A stretch of DNA of 64,000 nt from Takakia lepidozioides (taxonomy: Eukaryota; Streptophyta; Takakiopsida; Takakiales; Takakiaceae): assembly GCA_030704615.1 (NCBI GenBank), contig CM060732.1:61423053-61487052 (forward strand). The letters run 5' to 3'. The notes under the pieces were generated by a model that saw only the letters and a program-made list of their open reading frames with translations, was not told where the DNA came from and did not search any database. Positions 47,036 to 58,672 of the stretch are shown here, piece after piece. The position numbers and the translations under genes are program-made. Every line of letters starts with the position of its first letter. Position 1 is the stretch's first letter.

Positions 47036-47052
47036 CCACGGAAATAGGCCCT
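47036..47052. repeat. candidate terminal inverted repeat, right end of the MULE-like element
   Basis: CCACGGAAATAGGCCCT differs by one base from 29,916-29,932. Just before it, 47,019-47,029 reads GCGGTAATAGG, a partial internal copy of the same motif. Gypsy-like coding sequence resumes to its right. No target duplication was recognised. Confidence 0.4.
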
Positions 47053-47059
47053 GTATGCA

Positions 47060-49110
47060 TGCTGACGTGGCGTGAGCCTGTGCTAGGATCACGGTTTCCT
47101 GGGCTCATAGAATAGCACCCCCGCAACTGAGGCACTTCCAGAGTTCAAATCACTAATTGAGCTCTTCTCGATATCCGCCAAACAGGTTGGTCTGCAGGAA
47201 CCAGAGATTCCTCAGGAGGAGAACGGCGAGATCATTGACATGCGAATTGTAGAGGAGGCCGACCTTGAAAAGGATGTGATGAAACATAGTGCCCCCTACA
47301 TTTCATATTTACAGGGTCAAACGTATCAAGGTTTGAACCAGGATCAACCTTCACAGCCGAGCCAACAACGCAATTGGTCGATATGGCGGTGGGGAGAATC
47401 GCCCAAGATGGTGAATGTTGGATCCCATTTGATAGTAGAACAGGCGGCAGAGTACCAGGCCTTGTTCAAATAATTTAGAAACATCTTCGCGTGGTCCTAC
47501 ACCGAGTTGAAGGGGGTGCCCTCTTATGTGGCCATGCACTCATTCCCCTTATTCCGGGAGCTACACCACGACGGCAGGGAGAAAGGAGGGTGAATCCCAA
47601 TCTGGCCCTTCTCATCAAAGCAGAAATAAAAAAACTGCTAGCCGCAGAGTTTATCTTTTCAGTGGAGACATCAACTTGGGTGTCCCCCATGGTGATCGTT
47701 CGGAAAAAGAACGGAGGATTAAGGGTATGCGTGGACTTCCGCCCCCTTAACAAGGTAACGCACAAAGATCATTTTCCCTTGCCGTTTATAGACACATTAG
47801 TGGAAGAAGTAGCAGGGAAGGAACTTTACTCTTTCATGAATGGATTCTCGGGCTACAATCAAGTGTTGATCGACCCGAAAGATGTGCTGAAGACCACATT
47901 CACCTCACCCTGGGGAACATTTGCCTACACAAGGATGCCCTTTGGCTTGTGCAATGCACCCCTGACATTTCAGAGGGTCATGACGTATGCTTTCTCGGAC
48001 ATTGTGAGAAAGAATCTAGTCATTTTCTTAGATGACTTTTGTTGCAACGGGGACGCGAAGGATCACGTTGTGGCACTACAAGAATGCTTCACCCGGTGCA
48101 GAGAAAATGAGATATCTCTCAATCCAATGAAGTGCATATTTGCAGTCACACATGGAGTGCTACTGGGACACATAGTGTCTAGAGGGTGTGTGGCGACAGA
48201 CCTAGCAAAAGTAAGCGCCATCGTTGAACTTCCCGCACCAGAGACGTCGTCCAAAGTGAAGGGATTCCTTGGCCACACAGGGTGGTATAGGAAATTTATG
48301 GACAAGTATGCAGCAGAGGCATTACCTCTGACTCGACTATTGAAAAAGAACTAGGTATTCTCTGGGATGCAGGGTGTCAGGAGTCTTTTGAAATGCTCAA
48401 GGAACGGTTGGTGTCTACACCAGTCTTGGCAGCTCCGGATTGGAACACGCCTTTTCATGTTTATGTTGATGCTTCAGCAGTGGCAGTAGGATGTGCCATT
48501 TGCCAACCGGACACTGATGACCATGATCATTCGATATCTTTTGCCAGTCGACAGCTGACATTCGCTGAGACTAGGTACAGCACCACGGAGCGAGAGGCTC
48601 TGGGAATGATTTTTGTCGTAAAGAAGTATCGACATTATTTATTGGAGACCCCATTTATATTTTTTGTTGATCACATGGCATTGCGATACTTGATCAACAA
48701 ACCTGACCTGACAGGGAGAATAGCAAGATGGAAGATTTTATTTCAGGAGTTCGACTACAAGGTAGTCTACAAACCGGGAAGGCTGAACGCCCAGGCCGAC
48801 CATCTCTTGCGGTTGTCAGAGAAGATAGGGGACGAGCCTATTGACGATGATTTTCCGGATGCATTCTTATTCTCGATTGAGACGGTTCCTCCTTAGTACG
48901 AGCACATTGCTCAGTATCTTAGCACCCTAAAATTTCCACCAGGAATGGATCGACACGCACGAAGACGACTTCGATTGTGCACTATGAAGTTTGCCCTTGT
49001 GGGAGGGCAACTTTATAGGAGGGGATTGGATGGACTCTTGAGGCGATGCGTCACTAGTTGTAGAGCAGTGGTTGTTGCTCCCTCACATGAGTGAAGGATG
49101 TTCGGCACAG
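47060..49110 (+). pseudogene. Ty3/gypsy reverse transcriptase - RNase H fragment
   Basis: Upstream frame 47,240-47,520 (FRNIFAWSYTELKGVP) has a stop at 47,471. RT follows at 47,560-48,355 with VCVDFRPLNKVT, PFGLCNAPLTFQRVM and the catalytic VIFLDDF at about 48,020-48,040. A frame change near 48,352 leads to RNase H at 48,393-48,896 with VYVDASAVAVGC, STTEREALGMIF and FFVDHMALRYL. The reading ends near 49,100 with the start of the integrase zinc-finger linker. Integrase is absent. The 12.9-kb LTR element at 49,184 is inserted immediately downstream. The reading has stops and one frameshift, so it is not functional. Confidence 0.9.
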
Positions 49111-49183
49111 GCCCAGAAGGGTCTGTGACCTTTTAGCATTAGGATTAGCATATGTTGATTCGTCTATTACCAAAGTGTGGTCC

Positions 49184-50073
49184 TGTCGCGCGGCTTTTAC
49201 TCACCCATCCCTTCGCTATCCGAGGCGGAAACTCCAAGATAGAAGAGTTGGAAATCTCTAAGTACTCAGCCCGCGCAGAACAATCAGTCATGACCTACAG
49301 CTAGTGTATCATGGGGGTGTTTCCTATTTGTTTCCCTTTTGGCATTCATGTTAGCTACCTTACCATTGATAATTAAGTATCAGTTTGCTTCATCAATCTA
49401 TTGGATTCCATCAACTCATCCATTCATTCCACAGCTTCACTCAGATCTCTCTACACAGTGTGATTGTATCGTATAAGTATCAGATTATGATTTATCAGGT
49501 ATCAGGCCGAAGCCATTGTGTCTCTAATCTGCTCTACAATATCACTACAGCTTTGCATATACAAGCATCTACTAATCCTCTTTCCTCCTTCACCGTGCTC
49601 TCCATCTTTGCTTCCGATCCTCTCCCCGCCCATCTCCTCTCTCCCCTTCCTCCTCCCCTCTTCCCCCGTGGTTCTAACCGTTTCCCTCACTAACCGTCGT
49701 CCGTGAACTAACATGTTCCCTTTGCAGGTGTTGTTCCCCACAGTCGTTCCCTGTCCTGCTCTCCGTTCCCTATGGTCGTGACAGCTGTGTCAATGTGACT
49801 GGCTGTGTGAAACTGTGACGGGCTGTGACTGGCTGTGCGACTGTGTTGGCTGTGTCGGGCTGTGACTGGCTGTGTGGCTGTGTCTGCTGTGACGACTGTG
49901 ACGGGCTGTGTTGGCTGTGTCGGCTGTGACTGTGACTGTGACGGGCTGTGTAACCCCCCTCTACAGTGCGCTGCTGTCACCCCTAAGGCTCCTGTTGGTC
50001 TCAGTCTGTGCAAAAATTAAGGGTACCCTACAGATCCCGTATAAGTGTCTAAGTCCCAGACAGTCCTCTAACA
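49184..50073 (-). mobile_element. 3' LTR of the 12.9-kb gypsy element
   Basis: It matches 61,228-62,120 along its length. It contains a TGTGACTGGCTGTG-type minisatellite at about 49,795-49,955. Its left flank is GGTCC. Confidence 0.95.
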
Positions 50074-50076
50074 TTA

Positions 50077-50095
50077 CCCCTTCCCCCTCAAAAAG
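50077..50095 (-). other. polypurine tract
   Basis: On the minus strand TTTTTGAGGGGGAAGGGG ends three bases before the 3' LTR, where plus-strand priming is expected. Confidence 0.85.
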
Positions 50096-50103
50096 CCGTG
50101 TCC

Positions 50104-53100
50104 TCACGGTTTACTGATTGCGATTAGCAAACCTTTGTGAGTGAGCACCTTTCTGACGTTGAGAGTTTCGTGGCGGACTGTGTGTACGAGCCCGAGGTCT
50201 GTCTCTGGTTGACGGAGATGGTTGACACTACCTGGATAAGTGAGGCCCTCTGGAGGCTGATATCGAGGTAACCTTTCAGGCATAGGAGACCCCCGTCGCT
50301 TCTTCTCTGCCATCTGAATTGCATAGTCTTCTCCCATGTCAAAAGAATTCGGTGAAGAAACAGTTGTATCAGAATCCTCATCGCCTCTCAGGTGTTTTAA
50401 TTTTCGAACTTTTTGTGGAATCCTCTGGGGCATACAATGTTGTCCTACCATGTCTGGAAGTTTATATTTTACAACTTGTGTAACCGCTGAACAGCAAAAT
50501 TGGTGTAGACACTGAGCTCCTTGTCTGTCCAGGTGAGTGGGGTACCAATTACTGGTGCAGCGTGCAAGTATTTCCATGCCACATGTCCCTTATAGAAAAT
50601 ATCATCAATGCCGAATTTCTGTGTTGACAAATTGTTCCAGGCCGCTTGAAACCATGAACGAATTTGAGAATCCTTTTGCATCATAACTTTTGTCATATAG
50701 GTACATATGAGGTGGCACCGAAGGTAATACCCAATGATCCCCACTGGAATAACTCAGAAAGCGCGCTTGCATCTTTTGTTGCTCAATGTGATAACGTACC
50801 AGAAAACAAGCAGCGTAGTATAACCCGCATCCCATGACAATACTTGCTACCTCCTTGGTCTTGGTATAAATGATCCATGTACAACCTGGAAAGCAATTAA
50901 TTCCCTCAACATGGTACCTGCCTCGTGCCAGTATTGTGCAAAGTGATGATCCTCAATATGTCGATTGTTCGGAAGAACTTTAGTCCTAGTTGCCACTGGC
51001 AGCCAAATACGCATGATTTGGTAGTAATGTGCGAATGACTGCGGAGGACTAAATTCTTTCCAAGCCAAATCCAACATGATGGGAATTTGGTTGAAGGGCA
51101 TAATCATAGCCCTACTGTACTCCCTTGCAGCTGGAGTTTTAGGTGGGTTAAAAGCAGCATTGCCCCATACCTCAGGCTGTGGTGGCTGTGGTGTGGTTGT
51201 AGTAACAACAGGTTCAGCTACTGGTACAGTGACTTGTTGTGGTGTTGGTGGTACTGGCTCTTGTATCATTGGCATCTCCTGCACCTCCTGTGAAGACTGA
51301 AAAGCCAAAGTTCTGGCTTGTAAATAAGAAGCCATTAGCTGTTCCTGAGGGATATAGACTCTTTTGTCGATGTTTGAAGTGAGGTCCTCCACTTGAGTCT
51401 GCAGTCCGTCTACATCCTCCTGTAACTCTGCTATCCTACTATAGACATTGTCTATAGTAGTTGTGGCAATGTTCTGCACTTGCAGTCTGAGCTCATTCAT
51501 CTCGCTTTGGGTGAGCTTTCGTGGTGCTTTGCCCTCCACTGGCCCTTGTGCTAACCAGACCTGCATAAGGCTGTTATCCACCAAGTTGCTTGTGGTTCCC
51601 CTGAGAGTTGCTCCTCTCTTAGCTTGTACACTTCTAACTGCTGTTGTAAAGCCTCCATGCGCTTCGCATGAGGTTCAACCAAATTCGCATAAGCAGCAAG
51701 TAGATTATTGGCTTCCTTCCAAGCCTTGTTATTGACCGCGATTTCATTTCTATTGGCCATGATCGTTTGTTGCAACTCCACGATGTGCTTCTCTTGATCA
51801 GCTTCAATCTGCCTGTATTGCTTGAAAGTATCCTCATTGCGACAGATTGTATTCTTCATATCGACAATGAGTTTCATTTGCTCAACATTCTCTTCTTCTG
51901 CCTTCGTACATTTTTCCGCTTGACTGTTTATTTCTTTTGTAGATTGGTCAAGCATAGTTGTGAATGTAGCACATTGTATCGCCATCCTGTCATGCACTGT
52001 CTGCAACTCCGTATGTAGTGCATTCACTTCTTGCAACTTGCTTTCATGCTGCACCTGCATTTGGTATAGCTGTTGCTTATGTGCTCGTGCAACTGGTCTT
52101 GCGCGAGGCCTGCCTCAATCAATTGTTCCTTGGCCAATTGCAAAGCCGCTTCTGTATTTCCCAAGTCCTGCTGCATCTTGAGAGTGACCTCTTCATCGAC
52201 CTTGTTTGCACACTCAGTGGCTAGTCGAGCCTCAAACTCCTTCCTGAGTTCCTCTCTCAAGGCTGTCAATTGGGTAGTTGGAACATGGGATTTGACATAA
52301 GTCCCCAACAAATTAAGTGTCCTGCCTATGGAACTCATCAGCATTGCCTGTTGAGGGTCATCATGGTGAGGTTGCTGCTGTTCCTCCTGATCCTCAACAG
52401 TGTGATGTCTCACGAACCACTCAGGCCATTGTCCCACCGGATTTTCTTCCTGAACCACTTCATCTATCACCGGTGCTACACGTGTCATGACCTTCTGCCT
52501 GTGGTACCCTCCGACACAGGTGTGTGTATTATATGCACCTCAAGGATTTCCCTTGGGCAACTTGTTGCACCTCTGGAATCTCTGTCTCCTTGACCAGACC
52601 AGAATATTCATAGAGAAGGTCCCCCTTCTCCATTTCTGCCACTATCTGTTCTGTAGTTGGAATATCTAACCCTTCTCTTTTCCAAATCAATTATTTCTGG
52701 TTGAGCTGCATGGACAACTGTAACCTTGTGACAAGCCGATCAGCTGGCTGTGATGGTTGTGATACTGAAGTAACTTCCTCCTCCCTCTCTCTGAAGGTCC
52801 TGCTTCCAGTAATAGCATTTTCTCTGTGCTGCTGTGCCCCTTCCTGCACATGAGCTTGGGAAACATTATCATGCGGAATCCGTGAAGCCAGTGGATCCGC
52901 CACTACAGTCCTTTCCCGTCTCTGCCTCTTAGTCTCGGGTTGCCTGCTAGTCCACCCTCACTGTGTGAAGAGCCTTGCTCTTCCATTGCAGTGGTTTCTG
53001 GCTCAAACACTCCAATCTTCCTTTTTTTCTTGCGCATCAAGTATGCCAGAATCAAGAATTATTTGAGCAATGATTGGGCCAGACACTATGATAGGAGACT

Positions 53101-53880
53101 TTGCGGTAGTACCTTGTAATCTTTTCATCTCCTCTACCAGTGCGTTGTACATTATGTCCGCCCATTCTACCTCTTGTCCCTTCAGGGCTTTGAGTATTTC
53201 CTCCGTGAAGGATCTGCTCAAATACTGTTGGTTCTGTTTCATGGCAATCCAGAACGTTCAATACCTGGCCTACCTCCTTTAGCCCTGGGTACACGGCCTT
53301 GGTACAAGCATACCCCTGAGTTTTAAAGAAACTCCCTTCTTGGAATAAGTCCCCTATTTGCAGTCTTGCCCTGTGTTCCTCCACATGCACCTGACCTGCT
53401 GGCAATCGAAACAATTGCTGGAGGTATAGGGGAGTAATTCTAATTCAACTCCCTTCACCGTTGTTGTTCCTGTCCTTGGCTCAAAGTTCTGCAAAAATTG
53501 TAACATGTACTGTCTATGGTGTATGTCCAATCTATGCTTTGCAATCCTTGCAATCTCAGCTCCTTCAGTATCTGTATCGCCTGTGGGGTAGCAATCGTTT
53601 GTTTCTGCAGAATTGTGGTGCTCTTCACCTGATTTCCTCCATTCCTCTCACTCTCTTCATTTTAGACCACAGAAATGTTTTGGCTGTAACAACTGCAGAA
53701 ATGCCTGTAGTGCACAAAGCATAAACGTATGGTTGCCACAAAGCTATGGGTAATTTCTTGTAAGCCTGCGGGCTTGCAAGCATCGCTCAAGAGAAAAGCT
53801 CCGCTCTGTCTTTCGTGTCTATGCCACTGCGTAAGTAATATTGCGAGCGTATAGTCTGTTAGTTCCTCCATAGTTTCCAA
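50104..53880 (-). pseudogene. extra ORF region downstream of pol, coiled-coil protein of unknown role
   Basis: A series of minus-strand frames reads in order: 53,880-53,662, 53,414-53,003, 52,903-52,691, 52,488-52,024, 52,060-51,551, 51,584-50,847 and 50,744-50,104. They look like one protein of about 1,100 residues broken by indels. Features: a block EILKALKGQEVEWADIMYNA and SPIIVSGPIIAQIILDSG (53.0-53.2 kb); a long heptad-rich coiled coil (52,488-51,551); a second coiled coil at about 51,480-51,330; a proline/valine-rich linker (about 51,300-51,200); and a C-terminal aromatic domain with HYYQIMRIWLP. No enzyme motif is visible. The position between integrase and 3' LTR, and sense orientation with pol, match the extra ORF of Tat/Athila-type elements. 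I do not recognise the family. Confidence 0.6.
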
Positions 53881-54324
53881 GCTATAGCATTGATGGTCTG
53901 TCCCGTCGAGACGCCCGTTACTCAGAACGACGCCGCCTCTTGCGCTTAATTTCCCTCCATTTTCTTGATCCTTTCTCTCTGGTTTTCTATTGGCTGTATC
54001 CGCTGTGACTGGATTTTAGATTTTATTTCTTTAGTGGACTTTCCCTGCTGGATAGTCCACTAGGATCACACATTGACAAGAATTTCGCTTTTCTGTACTT
54101 GCCGTTCGTTCCGTTTCCCTTTTTTCCGTATTCATTAATGGGCCCGCCTTTCATCCCTTTGACGGCCGTTCTTGTCCTCTTTCTTTATGACACCTGTTCT
54201 TGCACTTCCTTCTCAGCTGTGTGTCGCGCCCTGACTTCCACGTGTCTATTTTTAAACTGTTTCCGTTTCTTTCGTCAGCCATTTTCCTGAAGTTATTATG
54301 CGTCCACCTGTCACTGATTCTATG

Positions 54325-54545
54325 GATCGTGTAACTTAGTAGGCTGTGTTGAGCTGTGACAGGCTGTGTCATACTGTGGTACGCTGTGATAGGCTGTGAT
54401 GCACTGTGGTGTGATAGGCTGTGATGCCTGTGTGTAGGTTGTGATAGGCTGTGTTGCGCCGTGCTGGCTGTGATAGGCTGTGTCACGTCGTGATGGGCTG
54501 TGATAGGCTGTGTTCGCCTGATGGGCTGTGATAGGCTGTGTCACG
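54325..54545. repeat. GGCTGTGATA minisatellite in the element's internal spacer
   Basis: Imperfect repeats of AGGCTGTGATAGGCTGTG(T) separate integrase from the extra ORF region. Closely related TGTGACTGGCTGTG repeats occur in both LTRs of the same element. Confidence 0.85.
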
Positions 54546-54565
54546 CTTGTTTTGCCCGCCCCTGG

Positions 54566-55810
54566 TCATATATGCTGGCCTAGCGACAAGTGCTCCATAC
54601 TCCGTTCGTAACACTGGTGCAGCCCGTGACTGCTCTTGCGTTTCAACATGCAAATCATGCTGCAAGGTTTGTCATGGATACCACTGTACCCTTCAACTTT
54701 GGCATTGACTCTTCCCAGCATTTCTTTGTTAATGGTTTGTAACATGGCGGTGTTGTTATCATACATCTTTTGTATGACATAAGGTCCTTTCCATGGTGAT
54801 TTAAGCTTAGAAGCTTTAATCTTTCCTTTCTTCTGCAACCATAGAACCAAATCCCCGTCTTAAAAGTCTTTAACTTGCCTTCATCAAACTGTTCCTTCCT
54901 CTTCATCTGAATTCTGGTCATATTATCAGCTGCATCAGCACGTACTTTCTTCCACATGGTATAATTCATGTTTCCTGACCTTAATGGAATCTTGCAATTC
55001 CATTCTCTTTCCCCACTCCGTTCTCATGGTAGGTAACAGGAATTCCACTGGAAGTAAGGCTTCCATACCATAAACTAATTGGAATGGTGTATACTTAGTG
55101 GTGACTTTATATGAAGTCCTGTATGACCACAAAGCTGTCAGCAGCTTTGTATCCCAATCCGTTCTGTTTGCATTGACTATCTTAGCCAAGATAGTACATA
55201 GTATTTTGTTGGTAGCCTCTGCCTGCCCATTACCCTGTGGGTAATATGTTGTACTCTTTCTATGCACAATCATAACTCTTTAGTCAAATCAATGGTCTCA
55301 TTCATGAAGTGACTTCCTGATCACTGATAAATTCTAAGGGACAGCCAAATCGTGTAAGTATGTTCTCGTACAGGAACCTTGCTGTGGACTTGGCTGTGTT
55401 GTCCCTCAAAGCTTTAGCTTCCACCCACTTCGTAGTATAATCAGTGGCTGTAATTATGTACCTGTTCCGTGTATTCTTGGATGGTGGGTTAATTGGTCCA
55501 ACAAAGTCTAGTCCCCATTTCTGAAATGGTTCCGTAGGCATTGTAGGATGCAAGGCCATCCTTCCAGATCTCTGCAAAGGTCCTAGCCTCTGACATTCAT
55601 CACAATTCTGACAATACTCGTGTACATCTTTGAACAAAGTAGGCCACCAGTAACCTGCGAGTAGTATCTTCCTACTGGTAGTCTCTTCTCCAAAATGACC
55701 TCCAGCCACTCCTTTATGAACTTCCTCCAAACTTTATTTACTTCATGGTGGTACAAGCATCGTTTTAGTACTCCATCAGGTCCTAGCTTATACATTCTGC
55801 TTCCTACCAT
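54566..55810 (-). pseudogene. integrase of the 12.9-kb gypsy element
   Basis: The HHCC zinc-binding domain is seen as HHEVNKV..…H.GVAGGHFG…CQNCDECQR (about 55,750-55,560). The DDE core follows: WGLDFVGPI (first Asp), EFISDQ (second Asp, about 55,325) and QAEATN (Glu, about 55,205). The C-terminal region at 54,850-54,566 (SPWKGPYVIQKMYDNNTA) is the usual GPY/F-like motif. A stop after SDQEVTS near 55,302 and a frame change at about 54,850 interrupt it. Confidence 0.88.
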
Positions 55811-56095
55811 AGTATAAGGTAAAGCTTTGATAGCGATTCTCTTCCTCTGCTCCTTACCATAACTAGGTGGGCACTGACCATGAGCAAGGTAGTATCTGAT
55901 TGGCCACTGCCAATCTAACCATCATCTGCACTTCCCTGCACCTCCACTGCAAAGACTCGCATCTGGTAATTGATCATCTATTCCTGTGGCGGTTCTCCTG
56001 TTGTAACCGTGACAAATGATCCGCCACAAGATGCAGTCTCCCAGGCTTGTAAACACCCTCGAACTCAAACTCGTGCAAGATTATCAACCATCTTG

Positions 56096-57405
56096 CTATT
56101 CTTCCCGCTTATCAGAGGTTTGTTTACCAGGTATATCAGCCTGGTGATCCACATAGAACATAAACTTCTTGCCCAACAGGTAATGCCTGAATTTCTTCAC
56201 TGCATAGATCATTGCCAATGCTTCTCTTTCCGTTGTGCTATAGTTCCTTTCAGCACTGTTCATCAACCTGCTAGCATAGTACACAGGTGAATCTATATTT
56301 CCTGTAACATTCTGGGCTAACACCGCTCCCAACGCTTCTCCTGATGCATCGCAGTGAACATGAAATACTACATGCCAAGGGTTAATCAGCACAGGTGTAG
56401 TTGTTACTGACAGTGTAAGTTCCTCAACGCCTGTTGACATTCAGCTGTCCAGGCAAACACTGCATCTTTCTTCAGAAGCTTGCTCAATGGTGCTGCTATT
56501 TGTGCATACCTTTTGACAAATCTTCTGTAATAACTGGTTTGCCCAAGGAATCTCCTTAGACTTTTAACATTCACTGGTGGTGGAGAGGCTTTAATGGACT
56601 CTGTCTTCCTGGGATCCACAAAGTCCCTTCTTACACACAATGTGTCCCAGAAGCACCCCTGAGTTCACACAGAAAGTACACTTCTCTGGATTCAGGCCCA
56701 GACCTCTCATCCTGCATCTGGCCAGACATAACTCCAATTTATGCAAGTGCTCATTCTTAGAGCTGTACACACTGAATCATCCAAGAATACCTGCATGAAA
56801 TCATCCAGATACTCATGAAAAGATTCACACACTCTCTGAAAGGTCGCTGGTGCATTACAAAGTCCAAAGGGCATGACTTTGTATGCATAAGCCCCCCAGT
56901 CTGTGATGAAAGCTGTTTTCCCTTGGTCTCTTCTTCTGCCACTTGCACTTGATTATAACCACTGAAGCCATCCATGAATGAGTACATCTCATGGCCTGCC
57001 ACAGTGTCTAATACTGCTTCTGTGAATGGCAAAGGGAAAGGATCTTTCTTCGTACAAGCATTCAGCTTCTTAGTTCACACATACTCTTAGTTTACCATTC
57101 TTCTTGGGAACTATAACAATGGGTGACAACCAAGTTGTATACTCTATTGGGTATATAAACTTAGCCTCAGCCAGCCAACTTCTTATCTCTTCTCCAACCT
57201 TCTGTGCGTAGTTGGGATTCATTCTGTACCTCGCCTGCTTGATTGGTACTGACCCTGGTTCCAGTTCAATCTTATGCTGACAGACTTCAGGTGGTATCCC
57301 TTTTAGATCCTCATAGCTCCAAGCAAATACATCTCTGTATTTGATGAACAAGCTTTTAGCTTCTTCGAAGAATTCCGGCTCCAAATCAGCTCCTACTTTC
57401 ACCAT
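56096..57405 (-). pseudogene. reverse transcriptase and RNase H of the 12.9-kb gypsy element
   Basis: RT begins after FAWSYEDLKGIP (about 57,320) with VPKKNGKLRVCV, MYSFMDGFSGYNQV and, in a shifted frame near 56,800, VFLDDS carrying the two catalytic aspartates. The thumb/connection at 56,640-56,404 has RRFLGQTSYYRRFVKRYA. RNase H at 56,440-56,096 shows HCDASGEALGAVLA, STTEREALAMIYAV and FYVDHQA. At least three frame changes (near 57,070, 56,920 and 56,130) break the reading. Confidence 0.88.
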
Positions 57406-57511
57406 CCTCGTTCCTCTTTAGTTCCCACATTCACTTCCCTCACCTGCTCATCAGCTGTGATTGTCCAACCAGTCACCACTTCATCCTGTAAGCTCACAGT
57501 GGCTGGTTCTT

Positions 57512-58209
57512 CTAGGATTTCCTTTCTCCTTCTCTTTCTTCATAGAAATGTGATGGGTAACTGCTGGTTTCCTCTTCAGTTGGTGTTGCTGTCACTACAC
57601 CACAGCAGATACCTCTTAAACAACTTAGGCTTTCCAGCCGCATCTCTGCAACCTGCTCCCACTCTGGGTGTGCAGCAAATAGGGTAGCTTCCTGCTCCTC
57701 ATCCAGTCCTCCTCTCCAGTCATACTCTCTGACTCCTCGAGGTCTTCTTGTAGCAGGTAATCTACTAGATTTCTTTGTGGTAATTTGTATCTCGTGTATC
57801 CCATTATGCACGGTTAGTAACTGAGAATTCCAGTCATGGAATACCCTGGCCTGTTTCAGCCACGGACGTCCCAATAATAAGGAGTAAGCCTCCATGACTT
57901 CATCCATTTCAACACAGTTACTGTGATCATAAAGATCATCTTCTGTATCTGTATCTTAACTCCTCTTATTAATCCCAATGGCTGTACACTTCTTTGATCT
58001 GCCATTGTTACTGTAAATGGGGCTGGTTTCATGTTACTTAGACCAAGCTTCTTCCTTAATTGGTCTGTCATGATATTTACTCCAGAACCTCCATCTATCA
58101 GTACATCAGTTAGTTCTGTGCTTCCAATTCTCAATTGGATTACTGGCATAGAATCATCAAAGTCCATGACTGTTTCTCGCCCTTCCGGCTTCACATTATA
58201 ACTGGTCAC
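57512..58209 (-). pseudogene. aspartic protease region of the 12.9-kb gypsy element
   Basis: VLIDGGSGVNIM (about 58,095) is the retroviral-type aspartic protease core with Asp-Gly-Gly-Ser in place of the common Asp-Thr-Gly. It is followed by AYSLLLGRPWLKQARVFHDW (about 57,890). The second half is in another frame. The same DGGS/DDGS-V-N-I-M pattern is in the gag-protease fragment at 30.7 kb, so the two elements are related. Confidence 0.8.
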
Positions 58210-58672
58210 CTTGCTGTTCAGGTCTGTGTTTCCTGTCTCTGGGCAATTCGATTGATTGCTTGATACAGCCTGTGCCTACAATAAGGTGCCACAGCTAATA
58301 GCTGTCCAATGGTAATGCTTTGGTCTGGCATATTACTTCAGCCAAAGTCTTATTACTTTGCATGTCTGCATCTTCTCTCTTCCCTTCTTCTTCTCCATCA
58401 GAATCAGAGGAATCTGCCACAGGAATATCAGTACTCTTTGCATTTCCCTTATAGTATCTGCCACTTCCTTGTGCAGTTCCTTCTCATCTTTCCAAGTCTC
58501 TTCATCTTCAGGCATATCATTGCCACTTCATTATCATCTTCTTCCTCTCTCTACTGGAGGTATTAGTTTGGCTTTACTTCTTGTTACTATCATTGTACTT
58601 ACTTCTGGTACAACACATGGCCTAACCATGTGAGCTGCCACCACTGGGCCCTCATTCACAGGAGCTCTCATC

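Noticed and set aside
49790-49960. Threonine/serine-rich repeat protein in the LTR
   Set aside because: It is minisatellite DNA present in both LTRs; the open frames follow from the repeat.
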